DNA of 35,937 nucleotides from Flavobacteriales bacterium (GCA_011524915.1 WTJH01000119.1:1-35937); one strand, 5' to 3'; counted from the first letter of the stretch, positions 9,100 through 17,344 are shown. The notes: generated from the letters alone by a model not told the origin. Numbers and translations: made by a program.

Positions 9100-9864
9100 A
9101 TGAATCAATACCTAATAAAAGAAGATCGATTTGAATATGTTGAGCAAGGTGCTGGACAGCCGCTGATCGTATTACACGGTTTAATGGGAGGTCTCAGCAA
9201 TTTTGAGGGCTTATTCGAAAAATTACCCAAATCAGGATATCGAGTTATCATCCCTCAGCTACCCATTTATGAGATGCCAATTCTTAAAACCACGGTTAAA
9301 GAATTTGCTAAGTTTTTGCATGAGTTTATCCTTTTTAAGGAGCTAAAAGATGTCATCCTATGTGGAAATTCCCTGGGAGGGCATATCGGCTTACTCTACA
9401 CCAAAAACTATCCTGAATTTGTAAAAGGACTTATCATCACTGGAAGCTCGGGACTCTATGAAAACTCTATGGGAGATGGGTATCCCAAACGTGGAAACTA
9501 TGATTTCATAAAGGAGAAAGCCGAAGAGGTTTTCTACGACCCTAATGTAGCCACCAAAGAAATCGTCGATGAGGTTTTTGAAACGGTTAACAACAGAGAC
9601 AAGCTGGTTCGAACACTGGCTATAGCCAAAAGTGCCATACGACATAATATGTCTTCCGATTTACCTCATATGAAGCAGCCTACCTGTATTGTTTGGGGTA
9701 AAGATGATATCGTTACACCACCGAATGTAGCCGACGAATTCAATAAACTCCTCCCCAACTCTGAATTGTTTTGGATCGATAAATGTGGCCACGCACCCAT
9801 GATGGAACATCCAGATCGCTTCAATGAGATCCTACTGGAGTGGTTAGAAAAAAATAATCTCTAA
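9100..9864 (+). CDS. Alpha/beta-fold hydrolase, substrate unknown
   Basis: A 254-residue protein of the alpha/beta hydrolase superfamily. It has the oxyanion-side HGLMGG (26-31), the nucleophile elbow GNSLGGH with S91, the acid in GKDDIVTP (D203), and the histidine in CGHAPMMEHP (H231), a complete Ser-Asp-His triad. No signal peptide, so it is probably cytoplasmic. It is followed 3 bases later by engB and is transcribed divergently from the dcw operon. The arrangement hydrolase-engB beside mraZ recurs in flavobacteria as far as I recall, but no substrate follows from it. Esterase, lipase-like and C-C hydrolase activities are all possible. Confidence 0.85.
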   Translation: MNQYLIKEDRFEYVEQGAGQPLIVLHGLMGGLSNFEGLFEKLPKSGYRVIIPQLPIYEMPILKTTVKEFAKFLHEFILFKELKDVILCGNSLGGHIGLLYTKNYPEFVKGLIITGSSGLYENSMGDGYPKRGNYDFIKEKAEEVFYDPNVATKEIVDEVFETVNNRDKLVRTLAIAKSAIRHNMSSDLPHMKQPTCIVWGKDDIVTPPNVADEFNKLLPNSELFWIDKCGHAPMMEHPDRFNEILLEWLEKNNL

Positions 9865-9867
9865 ATC

Positions 9868-10467
9868 ATGCCTATTCGCTCAGCAACTTTTGTGATGAGC
9901 AATTCCGATGTAAGTAAGTGCCCTAAGGGAACCCTTCCTGAATATGCTTTTATTGGACGATCTAACGTAGGAAAGTCTTCTTTAATCAACGCTTTGTGCA
10001 ACCAAAAGCATTTGGCAAAAACCTCGGCCAGACCCGGAAAAACGCAGCTAATCAATCATTTTTTAATCAATGATAATTGGCATTTGGTAGACCTTCCTGG
10101 TTATGGCTATGCGCGGGTATCCAAATCACAGAAAAAGGTTTTTCAAAAGTTTATTACGCAATATTTCAAACAGCGAAAACAACTCATCTGTGCATTTATA
10201 TTGATTGACATACGTCATGAGCCCCAACCCATCGATCGAGAGTTTATGAAATGGATGGGAACTGCCGAAATACCCTTTCAGATTGTCTTTACGAAGGCCG
10301 ACAAAATTTCTCCTAAAACCATACAGTCCAAAATCGAGGACTATTTTAAGGTCTTGGCAGAAGATTGGGCCTTTTTCCCCGAATACTATGTCACTTCAGC
10401 AGAAAAAAGAACTGGCTTGGAACCTTTGGTTTCTTATATCGAACAACTCAACAAGACTCTTCGTTAA
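9868..10467 (+). CDS. engB: EngB (YsxC/YihA), ribosome-assembly GTPase
   Basis: Essential small GTPase that takes part in late assembly of the 50S subunit. The 199-residue protein has the full set of GTPase motifs: G1 GRSNVGKSS (30-38), G2 threonine in the KTSARPGKTQ segment (51-60), G3 DLPGYG (75-80), G4 TKAD (142-145) and G5-like TSAE near 174. Length and motif spacing match YsxC/YihA. ATG at 9868, 3 bases after the hydrolase stop, so the two share a transcript. It converges on gldC with only 2 bases between the stops. Confidence 0.96.
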   Translation: MPIRSATFVMSNSDVSKCPKGTLPEYAFIGRSNVGKSSLINALCNQKHLAKTSARPGKTQLINHFLINDNWHLVDLPGYGYARVSKSQKKVFQKFITQYFKQRKQLICAFILIDIRHEPQPIDREFMKWMGTAEIPFQIVFTKADKISPKTIQSKIEDYFKVLAEDWAFFPEYYVTSAEKRTGLEPLVSYIEQLNKTLR

Positions 10468-10469
10468 AC

Positions 10470-10802
10470 TTAGGGTTTAAGGAGATTGAGCTTTTCGGCA
10501 AAATAATCACAGAAATCGCGCATGGTGGCTTGCATTTTTTCGTCCTGTGTCGCCCGATAATAGGTATCACTCATGGTTACTAGAGTTTGATGAAAAAATT
10601 GCTGCATTTGATCCACAGGCATGTCTTTTACCCATAAATCCATTCGCATAGCTTCTTTCTGATCGGCATCCCAAAAAGCAAGCATCATGGCTTTGGCCGC
10701 CTGATTTTCGACACCTCCATCTGGAGCAGACCATTGAATTTTTTCTGGAATATTGTTTTCATCTAATGCAATCTGAATATCAATTGAGGTTTGCTTACTC
10801 AT
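10470..10802 (-). CDS. gldC: GldC, gliding-motility protein
   Basis: A 110-residue protein recognisable as GldC from its overall sequence: a beta-strand-rich N-terminus (IDIQIALDENNIPEKIQW), then a helical part with AAKAMMLAFWD, DLWVKDMPVDQM and a C-terminal DFCDYFAEKL. GldC supports gliding in Flavobacterium johnsoniae, where mutants are impaired, but its biochemical role is not known. No signal peptide is visible. Its ATG lies 2 bases after the gldB stop, so it is the second gene of a gldB-gldC operon. Confidence 0.93.
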   Translation of the reverse strand: MSKQTSIDIQIALDENNIPEKIQWSAPDGGVENQAAKAMMLAFWDADQKEAMRMDLWVKDMPVDQMQQFFHQTLVTMSDTYYRATQDEKMQATMRDFCDYFAEKLNLLKP

Positions 10803-10804
10803 AT

Positions 10805-11794
10805 CTATTTACTGGGTTTATATTGTGATTTTTGGAAAAGGACTTGGTTCGGCATCCGCACCAAAGATTTTAAAGAGGTTTCTGGATATTTATCCATAAA
10901 AGCTTGAACCATTTGCCAGCCCAACCAAACGCCTATTTTGCCTGGGGATTCGCCATCTAATTCTAGGTAAAACTTAGAAAAAGGAGCGGGCTCAATGAAT
11001 CGATTGATATAGCTGGGATGGGTTTCATAGAGCAATTCTTTTTCAATAAAGTACTGCCAAATATAGCGCTCATTTTCCTGGGCCCACTGCGCTTGCTCTG
11101 AGGTGTACCCCATCAAGACATGGGGTGGATCGTGCGGCCACAACTGAGATTTTATATACTGAATTTTACCCTCATAGATCATGACCTCTAAAAGTTCACG
11201 ACGCTGATTCTCCCCTATGCGCTTTCTTAAAAACTTATCCAGCACATGCCCAACAAGGTAATCGACATCCATTTCTTGACGAATGTATTGGGGGATTCCT
11301 TCATACAACGGATGTTCGTTCCCTAAGTAGGTGTCGATTGAAATCAGGAGTAAACTATCTGCATATACGGTCTTACTTTGATAGTCTACATTATTAACCA
11401 AGGTAATGGCATGGGGAGCTGGTTCTTCTGGAAAAGTATACTTGATGTGCTGGAAGAGATGCTTGAGTTCTTCCTGCAAAAAATCCAGAGAGGGGAACTT
11501 CTCTTCCACAGCATCAACCAAAAGGATTTGCAGACTGTCTTTTTGCCTTTTCACCCAGATGCTGTCGGAAAACTTGGGCGGAAAAAGGTAGGGATATTGT
11601 TGTTGAAGGGTCGGAATTTGTTCGGCTTGGGATCGGTGAAAGGCCAATTCGAAACGGCTCCACTGCATCGGGAATTCCAATTGACGAATTTCTGTTTCAA
11701 CGGTCGAAATATTTTGACAGCTGTAAAAAAGAGCCCAACAAAAGAAGAAAACATAAAAAGACCGTGAGTAAAAGACGGGTTTTTTGGAATTCAT
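10805..11794 (-). CDS. gldB: GldB, gliding-motility lipoprotein
   Basis: A 329-residue protein with an N-terminal hydrophobic segment ending in LFYSC, with Cys26 as a relaxed Bacteroidota-type lipobox, so probably a membrane-anchored lipoprotein. The body matches GldB: an FELAFHR-type start of the mature domain, DTYLGNEHPLYEGIPQYIRQEMD, and IGVWLGWQMVQAFMDKYPE near the C-terminus. GldB is needed for gliding in F. johnsoniae; its molecular role is unsettled. The ATG at 11794 (MNSKKPVF) is preferred over an upstream in-frame start at 11881, because that would overlap divergent nadE and put 29 extra residues before the signal sequence. Confidence 0.93.
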   Translation of the reverse strand: MNSKKPVFYSRSFYVFFFCWALFYSCQNISTVETEIRQLEFPMQWSRFELAFHRSQAEQIPTLQQQYPYLFPPKFSDSIWVKRQKDSLQILLVDAVEEKFPSLDFLQEELKHLFQHIKYTFPEEPAPHAITLVNNVDYQSKTVYADSLLLISIDTYLGNEHPLYEGIPQYIRQEMDVDYLVGHVLDKFLRKRIGENQRRELLEVMIYEGKIQYIKSQLWPHDPPHVLMGYTSEQAQWAQENERYIWQYFIEKELLYETHPSYINRFIEPAPFSKFYLELDGESPGKIGVWLGWQMVQAFMDKYPETSLKSLVRMPNQVLFQKSQYKPSK

Positions 11795-11825
11795 TGGTGA
11801 TTGGATGAGTTTTAATTTAATTTTG
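11794..11825 (+). promoter_or_regulatory. Putative nadE promoter
   Basis: A TTGG at 11794-11797 and TAATTTTG at 11818-11825, a match to TAnnTTTG, are separated by about 21 bases, the expected Bacteroidota spacing. Transcription would start near 11831, some 20 bases before the nadE ATG. The -33 element overlaps the gldB start codon. On the other strand, TACCTTTA (11834-11827) is a near match that could serve gldB. Confidence 0.6.
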
Positions 11826-11851
11826 GTAAAGGTACATTTAATAAAAAAAGC

Positions 11852-12643
11852 ATGAAATCTCCAGAAAAAGTAATTGAACACATTGTCGGGTGGATGAAAA
11901 ACTATGCCCTAAGCAACCATCAAAAAGGCTTCGTTGTAGGAGTTTCTGGAGGAATTGATTCTGCCCTAACCAGTACCCTCTGCGCCCATACGGGTTTGCC
12001 AGTGGTGGCCCTAGAAATGCCCATCCACCAAGGAAGCGATCAGGTCAGTAGAGCTCAAGAACATCTGCATTGGCTGGAGCAAAACTTCCCACAAGTACAA
12101 ACGCAAACCGTGAGCCTGACAGAAGTTTTTGAATCTCTACGCAAGACACTTCCCGAGCCTCAGGACGCTAAAAAAGCAGAACTCAGCCTGGCCAACACTA
12201 GAGCTCGAATACGTATGAGCACCTTGTATTATTTTGCCGCTTTAAACAATTACCTGGTCGCGGGAACCGGAAATAAAATTGAAGACTTTGGAGTGGGCTT
12301 CTACACCAAATACGGAGATGGCGGAGTAGATTTAAGCCCCATCGCAGATCTGATGAAGTCAGAGGTTTATGCCTTGGCTGATTATTTGGGAGTTGTCAAA
12401 TCCATTCAGCAAGCCCCACCAACCGATGGTCTATGGGCCGACAACCGAACGGACGAACAACAGATGGGAGCTACCTATGACGAACTGGAATGGGCTATGA
12501 AGTACGAAGAAAGTCAATCTTCCGATCCGCTCAATGACAGAGAAAAAATCGTTTTGGATCGCTATAAATCGCTCAATTCACAAAACCAACACAAAATGCA
12601 ACCCATTCCGGTATGTAAGATTCCTGAAAACTTCCTACATTAG
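11852..12643 (+). CDS. nadE: NadE, ammonia-dependent NAD+ synthetase
   Basis: Catalyses the ATP-dependent amidation of deamido-NAD+ to NAD+. The 263-residue protein has the N-type ATP pyrophosphatase P-loop SGGIDS (32-37), GTGNKIEDFGVGFYTKYGDGG in the active-site region, and LSPIADLMKSEVYALADYLG, all typical of NadE. It lacks the nitrilase-like glutaminase domain of the larger enzymes, so the nitrogen donor should be free ammonia. ATG at 11852. It is followed 6 bases later by a response regulator and is divergent from gldB with a 57-base gap. Confidence 0.96.
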   Translation: MKSPEKVIEHIVGWMKNYALSNHQKGFVVGVSGGIDSALTSTLCAHTGLPVVALEMPIHQGSDQVSRAQEHLHWLEQNFPQVQTQTVSLTEVFESLRKTLPEPQDAKKAELSLANTRARIRMSTLYYFAALNNYLVAGTGNKIEDFGVGFYTKYGDGGVDLSPIADLMKSEVYALADYLGVVKSIQQAPPTDGLWADNRTDEQQMGATYDELEWAMKYEESQSSDPLNDREKIVLDRYKSLNSQNQHKMQPIPVCKIPENFLH

Positions 12644-12649
12644 TAGGGA

Positions 12650-13273
12650 ATGATCAAGGTTTTTCATGTCGATCCACATCCCATCGTCCGAAAAGGACTG
12701 AAGTCTTTTTTTAAAAACTCGGATGACTTCCAACTGCTGGGCGGCGTAGGGAAATTTCGAGAAGCCATGGATTGGCTCCAAGAAAACACATGTGAAATCT
12801 TAATTACAGAAATGACTTTAGAAGTGGGACCGCTTCAAGTTATTCAAGAAATTTTGGCGCTTCAACCGGATATCAAAATTGTCGTTTTCAGTGCCCAACC
12901 GCAAAACATGTATGCCGTGTCCTTGCTTAAAGCCGGTGCCATTGCCTTCCTCAATAAAAATATTGAACGAAATATTTTCTTGGATGCACTACAGCAGGTC
13001 CACAAACTCGGATTTCCTCTCACCGGAGCTCATGCACATTTGAATTACAATATCAATTTAGAACAACCCAGAAATCTTTACGAAAAACTATCCGCTCGAG
13101 AAGTGGAAGTATTGCGGATGCTAATCGACGGCAAACGCAACAAAGCCATTGCAGAAAAATTAGGGATCAATCAAAAAACTGCTTCCACCTACAAAAAAAG
13201 AATTTTCGAAAAGTTTAGAGTCGATAACCTTACAGACCTCTACCAACTCAACCGCAGTTTTCACTTTGTCTAA
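12650..13273 (+). CDS. LuxR/NarL-type response regulator with Glu at the phospho-acceptor position
   Basis: A 207-residue protein: a receiver-like domain (about 1-120) and a LuxR-type helix-turn-helix (about 145-200, KLSAREVEVLRMLIDG, then NKAIAEKLGINQKTASTYKKRI). In the receiver, the expected phospho-acceptor Asp is Glu (E54, in ILITEMTLE) and the second acidic-pocket residue is Pro (HVDPHP, D8-P9). The Ser in VVFSAQ and the Lys in AFLNKN remain. The domain is therefore unlikely to be switched by ordinary phosphorylation; Glu can mimic the phosphorylated state. A TAGGGA lies just before the ATG. No histidine kinase gene is adjacent. Its stop overlaps the convergent dnaG stop by 4 bases. Confidence 0.88.
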   Translation: MIKVFHVDPHPIVRKGLKSFFKNSDDFQLLGGVGKFREAMDWLQENTCEILITEMTLEVGPLQVIQEILALQPDIKIVVFSAQPQNMYAVSLLKAGAIAFLNKNIERNIFLDALQQVHKLGFPLTGAHAHLNYNINLEQPRNLYEKLSAREVEVLRMLIDGKRNKAIAEKLGINQKTASTYKKRIFEKFRVDNLTDLYQLNRSFHFV

Positions 13274-15228
13274 ATTACTCGAGCGAGTCTATGGGCCAAT
13301 AACCGCTTGAGTTCGATATAATTTTTAATATCGTCTAATATCTCAGGGGTTTCAGCATTTTCCTCTCCCTTCAACTCTTGACTCAACTGCTGAATTTTTT
13401 GACGAATCAGCTGCATTCGAAAGCTGAGAATCGTTTGTTCAACCAAAAGACTTAGGGTATCTGTTTTGGCTTTTACAGGGATGTTTTTCCGTTCCCACTG
13501 ATGCAGTTCATATTTTTCATCTTCCATCAGAATATCGGCAACCAATTGCCCTACCTCGGGAGTCATTTCAAAACTCTGTGACTCCATTTGAAATGTAGAG
13601 TTTTCAGAATATTGACTCATAATAGACAGATAAAGCTCATGGAAAACAGGATCTGCCAGTTCGATCTCATCCTGTTGCAGGTCCAAAAATATTTTCTCGT
13701 AAATCTTGAGTTCTTGGTTTTGACGTATATGCACAACCTCTCCAGTCTCATCGGTCTCTAGGACATCATCCTGAAATATTACTGTATGAGCGCCATATCG
13801 AACCAATATTGAGATGATTTGCTGCTCCAATACATGGTTGGGATCCAAGGGTTTCTCTTCCACTTGGGGCGTCACCAACTGAGGTTTTTCGGGGGCTCGG
13901 CTTTTGGTTCGACTTTGCTCGCGTCTGTTTTTTTGTTGTTCTTGAGCCAGAGCGTCAAAGAGCGTCGTTTCTGTTAATCCCAACATCCCCGAGGACTCTC
14001 GGATGTATAGTTCCTGCTTAATTGGATCCGGAATCTTAGCAATACTGGCAACAATTTCCCGAACCGCCTCTGCTTTCCGAATGGGATCATTGGCCGCTTC
14101 TTGGGTTAGTAAATTGGCTTTAAAAGCAATAAAGTTTTGCGCTTGAGCACTTAAAAATTCCTGTATTTGATCTCGATCATGAGCTTTGGCAAAACTATCG
14201 GGATCTTCGCCCTCTGGAAATCGTACCACTCGTACATTGAGTCCAGCCTCCAAAATAAGGTCTATCCCTCGAAGGGCAGCTCGCAGACCTGCAGCATCCC
14301 CATCGAATAGTACGACTATATTTTGGGTTAACCTGCGAATCATCTGGATTTGCTGGGAAGTTAGTGCTGTCCCGGAAGAAGAAACTACAGCTTCTATGCC
14401 TGCCTGATGCAACTGAATAACATCGGTATAGCCTTCCACTAAATAACAGACATCTTCTTTTGCAATAGCCTTTTTAGCTTCATGCAGCCCAAAAAGAACT
14501 TTGCTTTTGTGGTAGATATCGCTTTCAGGGGAATTTAAATACTTAGCTGTCTTTTTATTGTCCCCTAAGATTCTACCTCCAAAACCTTGTACACGACCCG
14601 ACATGGACCTGATGGGAAAAATTACCCGCCCTCGGAACCTGTCAATTGGACCGTTTTCCGTAGGGATAAGTAAACCGCATTGTTCGAAAAAATCTAAATT
14701 ATAACTGGCTTGAACCGCCGCCTGTGAAAGACTGTTCTTGGCTTCTGGAGAATATCCCAACCCAAAGGTTCGGATGGTTTCGTCTGTAAATCCTCTTTCT
14801 TGAAAATAGGTCCAACCAATGGCTCTTCCTTGTTCGCTATTCCAAAGCGTATTTTCGAAGTACTCTTGAGCAAAAGCAGTGGCTAAAAAAAGACTTTCAC
14901 GCGCATTGGCCTGCTCTTTTTCTTGGTCGGTCATCTGAGTCTCCTCGATTTCAATAGCGTACTTTTTAGCTAAATATCGAATGGCCTCTGGATAGGTAAA
15001 ATGCTCGTGCTCCATCAAAAAAGCAACTACATTACCCCCTTTACCTGAACTGAAGTCTTTCCAGATTTGCTTTACCGGAGACACCATAAAACTCGGGCTC
15101 TTTTCTTGAGAAAAAGGACTCAAACCCTTGTAGTTTGCCCCCGATTTCTTGAGCGCAACAAAGTCCCCGATCACCTCCTCCACTCGAGCGGTTTCATATA
15201 CCTGATCTATGGTTGTTTTTGAAATCAA
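13270..15228 (-). CDS. dnaG: DnaG primase with degenerate zinc-binding domain
   Basis: Makes RNA primers at the replication fork. The 652-residue protein has an N-terminal domain aligned with the CHC2 zinc finger, a catalytic core with TOPRIM motifs (VEGYTD with E265; DGDAAG with D309 and D311), and a C-terminal part from about 470 that would bind the helicase DnaB. All four zinc ligands are replaced while spacing is kept: S37, S40, D58, S61, within LSPFS and WKDFSS. The flanking EKSPSFMVSP and GKGGN are intact, so the fold is probably retained. The start is TTG at 15228; no ATG or GTG exists in frame between there and the preceding gene. An imperfect -7 box, TACCTTAG, lies at 15248-15255. 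Confidence 0.95.
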   Translation of the reverse strand: MISKTTIDQVYETARVEEVIGDFVALKKSGANYKGLSPFSQEKSPSFMVSPVKQIWKDFSSGKGGNVVAFLMEHEHFTYPEAIRYLAKKYAIEIEETQMTDQEKEQANARESLFLATAFAQEYFENTLWNSEQGRAIGWTYFQERGFTDETIRTFGLGYSPEAKNSLSQAAVQASYNLDFFEQCGLLIPTENGPIDRFRGRVIFPIRSMSGRVQGFGGRILGDNKKTAKYLNSPESDIYHKSKVLFGLHEAKKAIAKEDVCYLVEGYTDVIQLHQAGIEAVVSSSGTALTSQQIQMIRRLTQNIVVLFDGDAAGLRAALRGIDLILEAGLNVRVVRFPEGEDPDSFAKAHDRDQIQEFLSAQAQNFIAFKANLLTQEAANDPIRKAEAVREIVASIAKIPDPIKQELYIRESSGMLGLTETTLFDALAQEQQKNRREQSRTKSRAPEKPQLVTPQVEEKPLDPNHVLEQQIISILVRYGAHTVIFQDDVLETDETGEVVHIRQNQELKIYEKIFLDLQQDEIELADPVFHELYLSIMSQYSENSTFQMESQSFEMTPEVGQLVADILMEDEKYELHQWERKNIPVKAKTDTLSLLVEQTILSFRMQLIRQKIQQLSQELKGEENAETPEILDDIKNYIELKRLLAHRLARVI

Positions 15229-15264
15229 ATCCTGTTTGCTAAACGTTCTAAGGTATCGAAAAAA

Positions 15265-16242
15265 TTAGAGTTTTCGTTCAATGACGTAATCCACTAGGGT
15301 AGAAAGTGCTTCTCGAGCCGGACTTTCAGGAAATTGAGCGAGTATGGCTTGCGCTGCTTTATGGTGCTTTTGCATTTGCACCTCGGCATATGAAAGCCCT
15401 CCAACACTTTTTACTTTTTCTATAAGCAAGCGGACCTTCGCCTTATTTTTATGGTGCTTTTTCACCACTTTTTTCATCCATTGTCGATCCTTTTCATCAA
15501 CGGCATGGAGGGCATGAATCAAAGGCAAAGTCATTTTTTGCTCTCGGATATCTATCCCTGTAGGTTTGCCAATAGGGCCATCTGTATAATCGAATAGGTC
15601 GTCTTTAATCTGGAAAGCCATTCCAATTTCCATTCCAAAGGCGTGCATTTTGGAAACGATATCCGGATCTGCATAAACGGACTGAGCTCCCATAGCGCAA
15701 CAACTGGCTAATAAAATAGCTGTTTTCTTTTGGATGATTTCGTAATATACCTCTTCGGTAATATCTAAACTTCGCGCTTTTTGAATCTGTAGCAATTCGC
15801 CCTCACTCATTTGTCGAACCGCCTCAGAAATGATCTTTAAAAGATCGTAATCTTCGTTCTCAATGGACAGCAAAAGCCCTTTAGAAAGGAGATAGTCCCC
15901 AACTAAAACGGCAATTTTATTTTTCCATAAAGCATTTAGGGAAAAAAAGCCGCGTCGCATACCACTATCGTCCACCACATCGTCATGAACAAGGGTGGCC
16001 GTATGAATGAGTTCAATTACAGAAGCCCCTCGGTAGGTTCGGTCGGGTATTTTTTGAGACTCCAACATTTTAGCGGTTAAAAAAACCAACATAGGCCTCA
16101 TCTGCTTGCCCTTACGACGCACAATAAAGTGGGTGATTCTGTTCAGTAGCGCTACTTTTGAGGACATAGATTGCTCAAAAGCAGATTCAAAACGCTCCAT
16201 TTCATTGTAGATCGGTTGCTTGATCTGCTCCACTTTTTTCAT
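15265..16242 (-). CDS. Long-chain trans-polyprenyl diphosphate synthase (IspB-like)
   Basis: Extends an allylic diphosphate with isopentenyl diphosphate to make the side chain of the respiratory quinone, menaquinone in this group. The 325-residue protein has both Asp-rich motifs: DDVVD (D87, D88, D91) and DDLFD (D214, D215, D218), plus GKQMRP for the diphosphate and the GIDIREQKMTLPLIHAL segment of octaprenyl/heptaprenyl synthases. Chain length cannot be read with confidence. ATG at 16242, 50 bases after the rlmN stop; dnaG follows after 36 bases. The gene may have its own promoter at 16250-16257. Confidence 0.92.
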   Translation of the reverse strand: MKKVEQIKQPIYNEMERFESAFEQSMSSKVALLNRITHFIVRRKGKQMRPMLVFLTAKMLESQKIPDRTYRGASVIELIHTATLVHDDVVDDSGMRRGFFSLNALWKNKIAVLVGDYLLSKGLLLSIENEDYDLLKIISEAVRQMSEGELLQIQKARSLDITEEVYYEIIQKKTAILLASCCAMGAQSVYADPDIVSKMHAFGMEIGMAFQIKDDLFDYTDGPIGKPTGIDIREQKMTLPLIHALHAVDEKDRQWMKKVVKKHHKNKAKVRLLIEKVKSVGGLSYAEVQMQKHHKAAQAILAQFPESPAREALSTLVDYVIERKL

Positions 16243-16249
16243 AACCCTT

Positions 16250-16269
16250 CAAAGATATTACTTAATATC
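16250..16269 (-). promoter_or_regulatory. -7 box overlapping a 16-bp inverted repeat before the polyprenyl synthase gene
   Basis: TATCTTTG (minus strand, 16257-16250) matches TAnnTTTG. It overlaps a perfect inverted repeat, GATATTA-CT-TAATATC, at 16254-16269. The box is only 7 bases from the ATG, so a transcript from here would have a very short leader. No TTG-type -33 element is visible. The repeat is AT-rich and may be chance, or may be an operator. Confidence 0.4.
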
Positions 16270-16292
16270 CGCACGACGAGAACGAAAATAAA

Positions 16293-17336
16293 TTATTGAA
16301 GTGTTTTATTTGCTAATTGTCCGCAGGCTGCATCGATGTCCTCCCCTCGAGAACGACGAATAGTCACCACTATAGAGGCTGCCTCTAAGGCTTCTACATA
16401 GGCCTGAATGCTATGTTCGGGAGCTTGTTGGAATTTTGGATCCCCAATACTGTTGTACTGAATCAGGTTGACCTTGGAGGGAACCTGCTTACAAAACCGA
16501 ACCAATGCCTGAATATCCTCCGGAGTATCGTTGACCCCTTTCCAGATGACATATTCAAAAGTGATCCGCTTTTTCGTTTTTTGATACCAATATTGAAGGG
16601 CTTCCAACAGGCTTTCTAAAGGAAAATTCTCAGCAAAAGGCATAATTTGTTCCCGCACCTGCTGCCGCGCAGAATGAAGCGAAACTGCCAATTGAAATTT
16701 CACCTGCTCATCCGCCAACTTCTGAATCATCTTTGGGATTCCTGAAGTAGAAAGGGTGATTCGCTTAGGCGACATACCTAAGGCATCGGCAGAGGTAATT
16801 TTTTCAATTGCTGCTAAGACATTTTTGTAGTTCATCAGGGGCTCCCCCATCCCCATAAATACAATATTGGACAAAGGTCTATGAAAATACAATTGACTTT
16901 GTCGATCGATAGCCACCACCTGGTCGTAGATCTCATCAGGATTTAAATTTCGCATCCGCTTCAACTGGGCGGTAGCACAAAAAGTACAATCCAAACTACA
17001 ACCTACTTGAGAAGACACACAAGCAGTTGTTCGACTTGCCGTAGGAATTAGAACCGATTCCACAACGAGATTGTCATGTAGCTTTACGGCGTTTTTTATG
17101 GTCCCATCGGTACTCCGCTGTTGCTGATCTATAGCGATATGGTTGATGGAAAAAGTTTCTTCTAAAAGCGAACGAACCTCTTTGGAGAGGTTCGTCATTT
17201 CAGAAAAGTTATGCGCTCCTTTTTGCCAAAGCCATTGATACACTTGTTTGGCTCGAAAAGCTTGAAGGTTATGCTCTGTAAAAAAGGACTTTAAATCCTC
17301 CAGAGATAAAGCGCGAATATCTTGTTTGGAAGACAT
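16293..17336 (-). CDS. rlmN: RlmN, dual-specificity 23S rRNA/tRNA adenine-C2 methyltransferase
   Basis: Radical-SAM enzyme that makes 2-methyladenosine at A2503 of 23S rRNA and A37 of some tRNAs. The 347-residue protein has the CxxxCxxC iron-sulfur motif (C113, C117, C120 in CSLDCTFC), the preceding ACVSSQVG, GMGEPLMN for SAM binding, and the C-terminal AACGQLA with the Cys (C338) that carries the methyl group in this family. ATG at 17336, 8 bases after the queA stop. RlmN, rather than the resistance enzyme Cfr, is supported by length and by the housekeeping context. Confidence 0.96.
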   Translation of the reverse strand: MSSKQDIRALSLEDLKSFFTEHNLQAFRAKQVYQWLWQKGAHNFSEMTNLSKEVRSLLEETFSINHIAIDQQQRSTDGTIKNAVKLHDNLVVESVLIPTASRTTACVSSQVGCSLDCTFCATAQLKRMRNLNPDEIYDQVVAIDRQSQLYFHRPLSNIVFMGMGEPLMNYKNVLAAIEKITSADALGMSPKRITLSTSGIPKMIQKLADEQVKFQLAVSLHSARQQVREQIMPFAENFPLESLLEALQYWYQKTKKRITFEYVIWKGVNDTPEDIQALVRFCKQVPSKVNLIQYNSIGDPKFQQAPEHSIQAYVEALEAASIVVTIRRSRGEDIDAACGQLANKTLQ

Positions 17337-17344
17337 CCCAAGGA

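Noticed and set aside
11378-11767. Open frame of 129 codons on the plus strand opposite gldB
   Set aside because: Antisense shadow of gldB, which has the signal sequence and family motifs; no promoter or ribosome-binding site for the opposite frame.
11795-11881. 29-codon N-terminal extension of gldB
   Set aside because: It would overlap divergent nadE and place charged residues before the lipoprotein signal; the ATG at 11794 gives a normal signal sequence.
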